Positions 5,530-7,222 of a stretch of DNA of 7,222 nucleotides are shown piece after piece; position 1 is the first letter of the stretch; the number at the start of each line of letters is the position of its first letter. The DNA is from Pseudomonadota bacterium (lineage in GTDB: Bacteria; Desulfobacterota; JADFVX01). Below the pieces are notes generated by a model. The model was given only the letters and a program-made list of their open reading frames with translations. It was not told the DNA's origin and did no database searches. The translations under genes were made by a program, and so were the position numbers. The stretch lies in contig JADFVM010000110.1 of assembly GCA_015222555.1 (NCBI GenBank), forward strand, positions 1 through 7,222, in the 5' to 3' direction.

Positions 5530-6194
5530 ACTGATTGCACCACTCTTTTGTTGAAACGATAAATGAGCAGCAGGACAGAGAAGGACAGAAAAAGCATGAA
5601 AAGTGCCAGTATATTGGCTTCGCTGTAATTCATGGCCTGTACTTCATCGTAGATGGCGATGGATGCCACCTTTGTCACACCCGGAATATTGCCCCCCACC
5701 ATGAGGACAACGCCGAACTCCCCCATGGTGTGGGCAAAGGACAGCACGCCTCCCGTAATAAGTCCCCGCTTGGACATGGGGATGATGATGCGATAGAAGG
5801 TTTCACGCTTTGATTTGCCGAGCGTCCATGAGGCCTCTACAAGTCCTTTGTCGACGCCCTCAAAGGCTGCCTGGATGGGCTGTACCGCAAAGGGGAGGGA
5901 ATAAAAAAAAGAGCCCACCACTAATCCTGAAAAACTGAAAGCCAGTTGTGTGTCGAAAAGTGACTCATAAAGTTTTCCTATAGGGCCCTTTTGCCCGATG
6001 GCAAGCAGGATGTAAAAACCGATCACCGTCGGTGGAAGGACGATGGGCAGTGCTGTAATCGCTTCAATGATCGGTTTGATCCTGCTTTTTGTGTTTGCCA
6101 GCCAAAAGGCTATCGGTATGCCGAAGATGATGAGAAAGACAGTCGTAACAAAGGAGAGCTTGACTGACAGCCATATCGGTTCAAAGTAGTTCAA
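5526..6194 (-). CDS. modB: Molybdate ABC transporter permease ModB (TTG start)
   Basis: ModB, 222 aa, the membrane-spanning subunit through which molybdate enters; normal length, with about five hydrophobic spans (roughly 9-31, 43-66, 86-108, 146-167, 194-213). The family stretch ITALPIVLPPTVIGFYILLA at 46-65 is clear. The cytoplasmic EAA loop VEASWTLGKSKRETFYRIIIP at 119-139 docks onto ModC. FAHTMGEFGVVLMVGGNIPG at 153-172 is the ModB signature. The only reasonable start is TTG at 6194-6192, directly after the modA stop codon and in the same frame. It is supported by GGAG (complement of 6203-6206) eight bases upstream. No ATG or GTG occurs before the first membrane span ends. The gene overlaps modC by 4 bp. 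Low-frequency stop readthrough would join ModA to ModB, but nothing indicates that it happens. Confidence 0.93.
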   Translation of the reverse strand: MNYFEPIWLSVKLSFVTTVFLIIFGIPIAFWLANTKSRIKPIIEAITALPIVLPPTVIGFYILLAIGQKGPIGKLYESLFDTQLAFSFSGLVVGSFFYSLPFAVQPIQAAFEGVDKGLVEASWTLGKSKRETFYRIIIPMSKRGLITGGVLSFAHTMGEFGVVLMVGGNIPGVTKVASIAIYDEVQAMNYSEANILALFMLFLSFSVLLLIYRFNKRVVQSV

Positions 6195-6965
6195 TTAATT
6201 TACTCCGTAGCCGAATTCAGTAAGTATTTCCCTGGCCTTGCCTGAAAAGAGAAAGTCGCGGAATAGGCGGGCGCCTTTGGTAAATTTTTTCTTTCCCTTC
6301 AAAATGACGCCTCTCTGTATGATCCTGTTGTCTCTATCATGGGGTATACGATAAATGCTGCCCTTTTTCATGGCCTCGCTTTTCAGCATAGACTCTGCAA
6401 TGAAGCCTGCCTGTGCCGAACCCGACTGAACAAACTGGGCTGTCTGGCTGATATTTTCACCAAAAATAAATTTCGACTTTAACCTGTCCCAAAGCCCTTC
6501 TTTGTCAAGGATAGCTTTTGCTGCTTCACCATAGGGGGCATGTTTCGGATTTGCCAGAGCAATCTTTTTAAATTCCACTGACGTCAGCGATTTGATGCCT
6601 TTAGAAAAATCTGTTTTCACCGGACTCCAGAGCACAAGCCGCCCGCTGGCATAGGCAAAAGGTTCCTCTTCGGTGAGACCTTCCTGAAAAAGCAGGCGCG
6701 GTCTTTTTTCGTCGGCGGCAAGAAAGAGATCGTGGGGCGCCCCCTGTTTGATCTGCATATAGAGACTACCCGTTGATGCAAGGGACAGCCTGATCCTGAT
6801 ATGGCTAAACTGTTCTTCGAAGGCTTTCACCAGTTCAGGCATGACATAGGTGAGGTTAGAAGCGGCAGCCACATTAAGGATATCCTCTCTGGCATCTGCG
6901 CTGCTTGGGCAAAGTGCCGGTAATAAAGTCAGTGCCGCACATAGTTTATGAAAAAAATCTTTCAT
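6195..6965 (-). CDS. modA: Periplasmic molybdate-binding protein ModA
   Basis: ModA, 256 aa, the periplasmic binding protein that captures molybdate (or tungstate) and delivers it to ModB. Residues 1-25 form a Sec signal peptide: Lys-containing start, hydrophobic core with LTLLPAL, and a likely SADA cleavage site before REDILNVAAASNL. The mature protein has the family pattern: AAASNL at 33-38 (oxyanion-binding Ser36), ASTGSLYMQI at 63-72 (Ser64/Thr65 region), PHDLFLAAD at 77-85, NPKHAPYGEAA at 139-149, and QTAQFVQSGSAQAGFI at 174-189. Near 207-222 the sequence is IPHDRDNRIIQRGVIL; the Tyr ligand often found just before this region in E. coli ModA is not obvious, though many homologues differ here. 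Cys19 is not in a lipobox, so a lipoprotein form is unlikely. Its ATG overlaps the upstream Mop gene as ATGA and its stop abuts modB. Confidence 0.94.
   Translation of the reverse strand: MKDFFHKLCAALTLLPALCPSSADAREDILNVAAASNLTYVMPELVKAFEEQFSHIRIRLSLASTGSLYMQIKQGAPHDLFLAADEKRPRLLFQEGLTEEEPFAYASGRLVLWSPVKTDFSKGIKSLTSVEFKKIALANPKHAPYGEAAKAILDKEGLWDRLKSKFIFGENISQTAQFVQSGSAQAGFIAESMLKSEAMKKGSIYRIPHDRDNRIIQRGVILKGKKKFTKGARLFRDFLFSGKAREILTEFGYGVN
6203..6206 (-). promoter_or_regulatory. Ribosome binding site supporting the TTG start of modB
   Basis: On the minus strand GGAG, inside the last codons of modA, lies 8 bases before TTG 6194. It is the main evidence that modB has its own initiation at a non-ATG codon. 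Confidence 0.55.
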
Positions 6966-7222
6966 TTCATCTGCCCATGTTTTGCAAGTATAAGTTCCGA
7001 TGATTTTATCACTGCCTCTACAGCATCGCCCTGATGAAGTTCCATGTCATCGACAGAGCTTGCTGTTAACTCGGCTGACAGCGTACATCCATGAGAGTCA
7101 AGAATGACCATGGCCAGAGGAAAACCAGTCCTTATTTCTTTGATCCTGCCGGGAAAGATGTTTCTGGCGCTGAGTTTACCTGAGAGCCCTTTAGCGATAA
7201 TGACATCGGAGGCCTTGAAGAG
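6962..7222 (-). CDS. Di-Mop molybdate-binding protein, probably ModE-like regulator (C-terminal part)
   Basis: The last 86 residues of a minus-strand gene whose 5' end lies beyond the window; frame open from 7222 to the TGA at 6964-6962. The visible part starts with LFKASDVIIAKG, the end of one Mop domain, followed by LSARNIFPGRIKEIRTG and a complete second Mop (TOBE-like) domain ending in DAVEAVIKSSELILAK. Tandem Mop domains bind molybdate and occur in ModE, the molybdate-responsive repressor with an N-terminal winged helix, and in ModG-type storage proteins. Being first in a modABC operon favours a ModE-type regulator, but the DNA-binding part is not in view, so no symbol is given. The C-terminus KHGQMK is short. 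The stop overlaps the modA ATG (ATGA), so the gene is translationally coupled to modA. If it is a ModE, it may autoregulate the operon; the promoter lies outside the window. Confidence 0.85.
   Translation of the reverse strand, partial: LFKASDVIIAKGLSGKLSARNIFPGRIKEIRTGFPLAMVILDSHGCTLSAELTASSVDDMELHQGDAVEAVIKSSELILAKHGQMK

Noticed and set aside
5309..5813. Plus-strand open frames at 5309-5524 and 5535-5813 opposite modC and modB
   Set aside because: They are antisense to conserved ABC transporter genes and show no domain.
6900..6965. Lipoprotein signal in ModA (Cys19)
   Set aside because: The residues before Cys19 (PAL) do not fit a lipobox; a standard Sec signal with SADA cleavage fits better.

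Overview
The window holds ordinary housekeeping and transport genes of a Gram-negative, probably anaerobic bacterium. I infer a deltaproteobacterial-type genome (Desulfobacterota/Desulfuromonadota-like) from four things: the hisH-hisA-hisF-hisI-hisE-HIT gene order with hisI and hisE as separate genes, a SlyD-type isomerase, a complete molybdate transporter, and a heptamer-type palindromic repeat of a style I associate with such genomes. This is judgement from gene content; no search was run. No phage, CRISPR, tRNA, rRNA or toxin-antitoxin locus is visible.

Positions 1-3285 (+ strand) are the distal part of a histidine biosynthesis operon: the hisH tail, hisA, hisF, hisI and hisE, then a HIT-family hydrolase and, after a 36-bp gap, a SlyD-like FKBP isomerase. 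The his genes overlap by 1, 11, 4 and 11 bp, and hisE is 2 bp from the HIT gene, so translational coupling is likely. Several starts were moved from the longest reading frame to positions that fit the family N-termini and the ribosome binding sites. HisH/HisF form the glutamine-dependent imidazole glycerol phosphate synthase, HisA supplies its substrate, and HisE and HisI carry out the two preceding steps.

Positions 3286-3526 are non-coding and mostly occupied by a roughly 193-bp imperfect palindrome (foldback or MITE-like element, dyad centre near 3430). It lies between two convergent genes and ends exactly at the stop codon of the second.

Positions 3527-4441 (- strand) encode a stand-alone REC-GGDEF response regulator, a predicted diguanylate cyclase with an intact I-site. 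An AT-rich 215-bp gap follows. Positions 4657-7222 (- strand) are a compact molybdate operon read right to left: a di-Mop/ModE-like protein (5' end outside the window), modA, modB and modC, with ATGA overlaps or direct abutment at each junction. ModB appears to start at a TTG codon directly after the modA stop codon, in the same frame.

The most unusual observations are (1) an in-frame 69-bp palindromic heptamer-repeat element inside hisF, adding about 23 residues to an otherwise intact enzyme, and (2) the large intergenic foldback element. I found no convincing new multi-gene system.
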